Assembly: GCA_030608865.1 (NCBI GenBank)
Contig: JAUWDI010000049.1
Span: 1-6,788, forward strand
Direction of reading: 5' to 3'
DNA: 6,788 nucleotides
DNA from: Anaerolineales bacterium
Lineage (GTDB): Bacteria > Chloroflexota > Anaerolineae > Anaerolineales > E44-bin32
Part shown: piece by piece, positions 5,535 to 6,788 of the stretch
Layout of the letters: each line of letters opens with the position of its first letter
Numbering within the stretch: the stretch's first letter is position 1
The notes under the pieces: model-generated
Databases searched by the model: none
Told to the model about the DNA's origin: nothing
What the model saw: the letters and a program-made list of their open reading frames with translations, nothing else
Translations under genes and position numbers: made by a program

Positions 5535-6788
5535 TCAGCTAGAACTCAGGCGTTCTTGAAGCCAAGTTTTTGCTGCCCCCAACGCCTCTTCCACACGAGC
5601 GGGATCCTTGCCACCGGCTTGCGCGAGCGACGGCTTACCGCCTCCTCCTCCACCGATAATTTTAGCGATGTTTTTTATTAACTCGCCTGCATGGAAATCG
5701 CGCTCTACAAGGTCTGGGCTGATTGCAGCGACGACTAATGGTTTTTCATCGCTGACCGAAGCGAGAACCACCACACAGTTGGGATGATTTGCACGGAAAC
5801 GATCCGCAAGATCGCGCAAGATCTCTGGATCTGCTTCGGGAATTTGACCCGTTAGAAGCGAGATTCCACTCACATCTTCCGGGGTGAGCTGATCTAATGC
5901 TGCGAACGCAGACTGTTTACGAACGGCGATGATTTTGCTGAATAAGAGATCTCGTTCTTCAATTAATTGCTCGACTCGCTGTTCGACCGCATCGGGTGTT
6001 CCGCCGAGTTCACCAGCCAGGCGCTGCAGGCTGGCACGCTGTGTGCGAATCATTCGCAACGCTTCCCGACCTGTGAAGGCTTCTATTCGCCGAATACCAG
6101 CAGCTACGCTCCCCTCGCTGATAAGAAGGAAGGGTCCGATGATTCCTGTTTCAGCCACATGAGTGCCGGCGCAGAGCTCAAATGAGATGCGCTTATCCAT
6201 GCCGATACTCACCGAGCGGACAGTATCGCCGTACGTTTCACCGAAGAGCGCCATCGCACCTTCCTCGATGGCCTCTTCTCTGGGTTGGTGGGTGATTGTG
6301 AGTGCGTGGTTTTCGAGGACAGCCTCGTTAACCCACTCTTCGACTTTTTCGATTTGCTCGGGCGTCATTGCTTGTGGATGGGTGAAATCAAAACGCAGTC
6401 GATCGGGAGCGACGAGAGAACCTGCTTGCCGTACGTGTTCACCGAGAACTTGACGAAGAGCGGCATGCAGTAAGTGCGTCGCAGTATGGTTGCGCATGAT
6501 ATCCAGGCGCCGTTGTTTGTCGAGGTGTGCTCTAGCGGAAGCTCCGAGTTTGAGCTTACCTGTGCTGACTTCACCAAAGTGGATGATTAAACCTTCAACT
6601 GGCTGCCGCGTGCCTGTAATACGCATCTCCCAGTCATCACCCTTTGTGGGTTGAAGAACGCCTGTGTCCGATACCTGGCCTCCAGCTTCCACGTAGAAGG
6701 GGGTACTGGGCAAGATCACACCAATAGATTCGCCCGCAGAGGCTGAGCTAACCGTTTGGCCGCTTTTGATAATCGCAAGAACATCGCC
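5535..6788 (-). CDS. alaS: Alanyl-tRNA synthetase, C-terminal half (cut by window edge)
   Basis: The visible 417 codons end at TGA (5535-5537) and stay open to the right edge; AlaRS is normally about 870-880 residues, so roughly half is missing, including the catalytic core. The enzyme charges tRNA(Ala) and clears mischarged Ser and Gly. In visible-fragment numbering, the editing domain begins near TPFYVEAGGQVSDTG (29-43). It carries the zinc-ligand motif HTATH (101-105) and the second motif CAGTH (206-210), so the editing site looks intact. A helical segment (about 235-290) links to the C-terminal DHHA1/C-Ala domain with the GGGGGGKPSLAQAGGKDP motif (379-396). A GTG at 6719 could be taken as a start but lies inside conserved editing-domain sequence with homologous residues upstream, so it is internal. 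AlaRS is the first gene of the visible cluster; any promoter or T-box-like leader would be beyond this window. Confidence 0.97.
   Translation of the reverse strand, partial: GDVLAIIKSGQTVSSASAGESIGVILPSTPFYVEAGGQVSDTGVLQPTKGDDWEMRITGTRQPVEGLIIHFGEVSTGKLKLGASARAHLDKQRRLDIMRNHTATHLLHAALRQVLGEHVRQAGSLVAPDRLRFDFTHPQAMTPEQIEKVEEWVNEAVLENHALTITHQPREEAIEEGAMALFGETYGDTVRSVSIGMDKRISFELCAGTHVAETGIIGPFLLISEGSVAAGIRRIEAFTGREALRMIRTQRASLQRLAGELGGTPDAVEQRVEQLIEERDLLFSKIIAVRKQSAFAALDQLTPEDVSGISLLTGQIPEADPEILRDLADRFRANHPNCVVVLASVSDEKPLVVAAISPDLVERDFHAGELIKNIAKIIGGGGGGKPSLAQAGGKDPARVEEALGAAKTWLQERLSSS

Noticed and set aside
5535..6719. Reading alaS as a complete gene starting at GTG 6719
   Set aside because: The codons before 6719 continue AlaRS-like sequence without a stop to the window edge, and the supposed start lies within the conserved editing domain, so the gene is cut by the window rather than truncated.

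Overview
The window looks like ordinary chromosomal DNA from a bacterium, most likely a Chloroflexota (Anaerolineae-like) member. This is an inference from two things: the style of the encoded proteins, and a membrane-anchored baseplate-J-like protein sitting in a housekeeping operon. GC is moderate, roughly half by eye. I see no mobile element, phage module, CRISPR array, tRNA or rRNA. Genes fill almost the whole window.

Layout from left to right. A small cupin-domain protein lies on the plus strand (24-338). Everything else is on the minus strand. A cytoplasmic S9-family serine peptidase (443-2407) converges on the cupin gene across a 104-base gap that holds one perfect 6-bp hairpin but no T-run. 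A 76-base gap (2408-2483) separates the peptidase from a compact gene cluster read right to left: alaS (C-terminal half only, running off the right edge), a 504-residue membrane protein with a baseplate-J-like barrel, ruvX, and mltG. Within the cluster the gaps are 24 bases, then a 4-base ATGA overlap, then a 17-base overlap, so co-transcription and translational coupling are likely. No stretch above 300 bases lacks a gene.

How the genes relate. AlaRS charges tRNA(Ala). RuvX is an RNase-H-fold nuclease linked to Holliday-junction resolution and rRNA maturation. MltG is the membrane transglycosylase that ends glycan-strand synthesis. The order alaS - small gene - ruvX - mltG recalls the Firmicutes cluster (alaS-yrzL-yrrK-yrzB-yrrL in Bacillus subtilis). 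Here the slot between alaS and ruvX holds a large membrane-anchored protein of unknown role instead of the IreB-type protein YrzL. That protein is the most interesting item in the window. The promoter for the cluster must lie beyond the right edge. The S9 peptidase may be read from the same transcript or from its own weak promoter; the sequence does not decide this.
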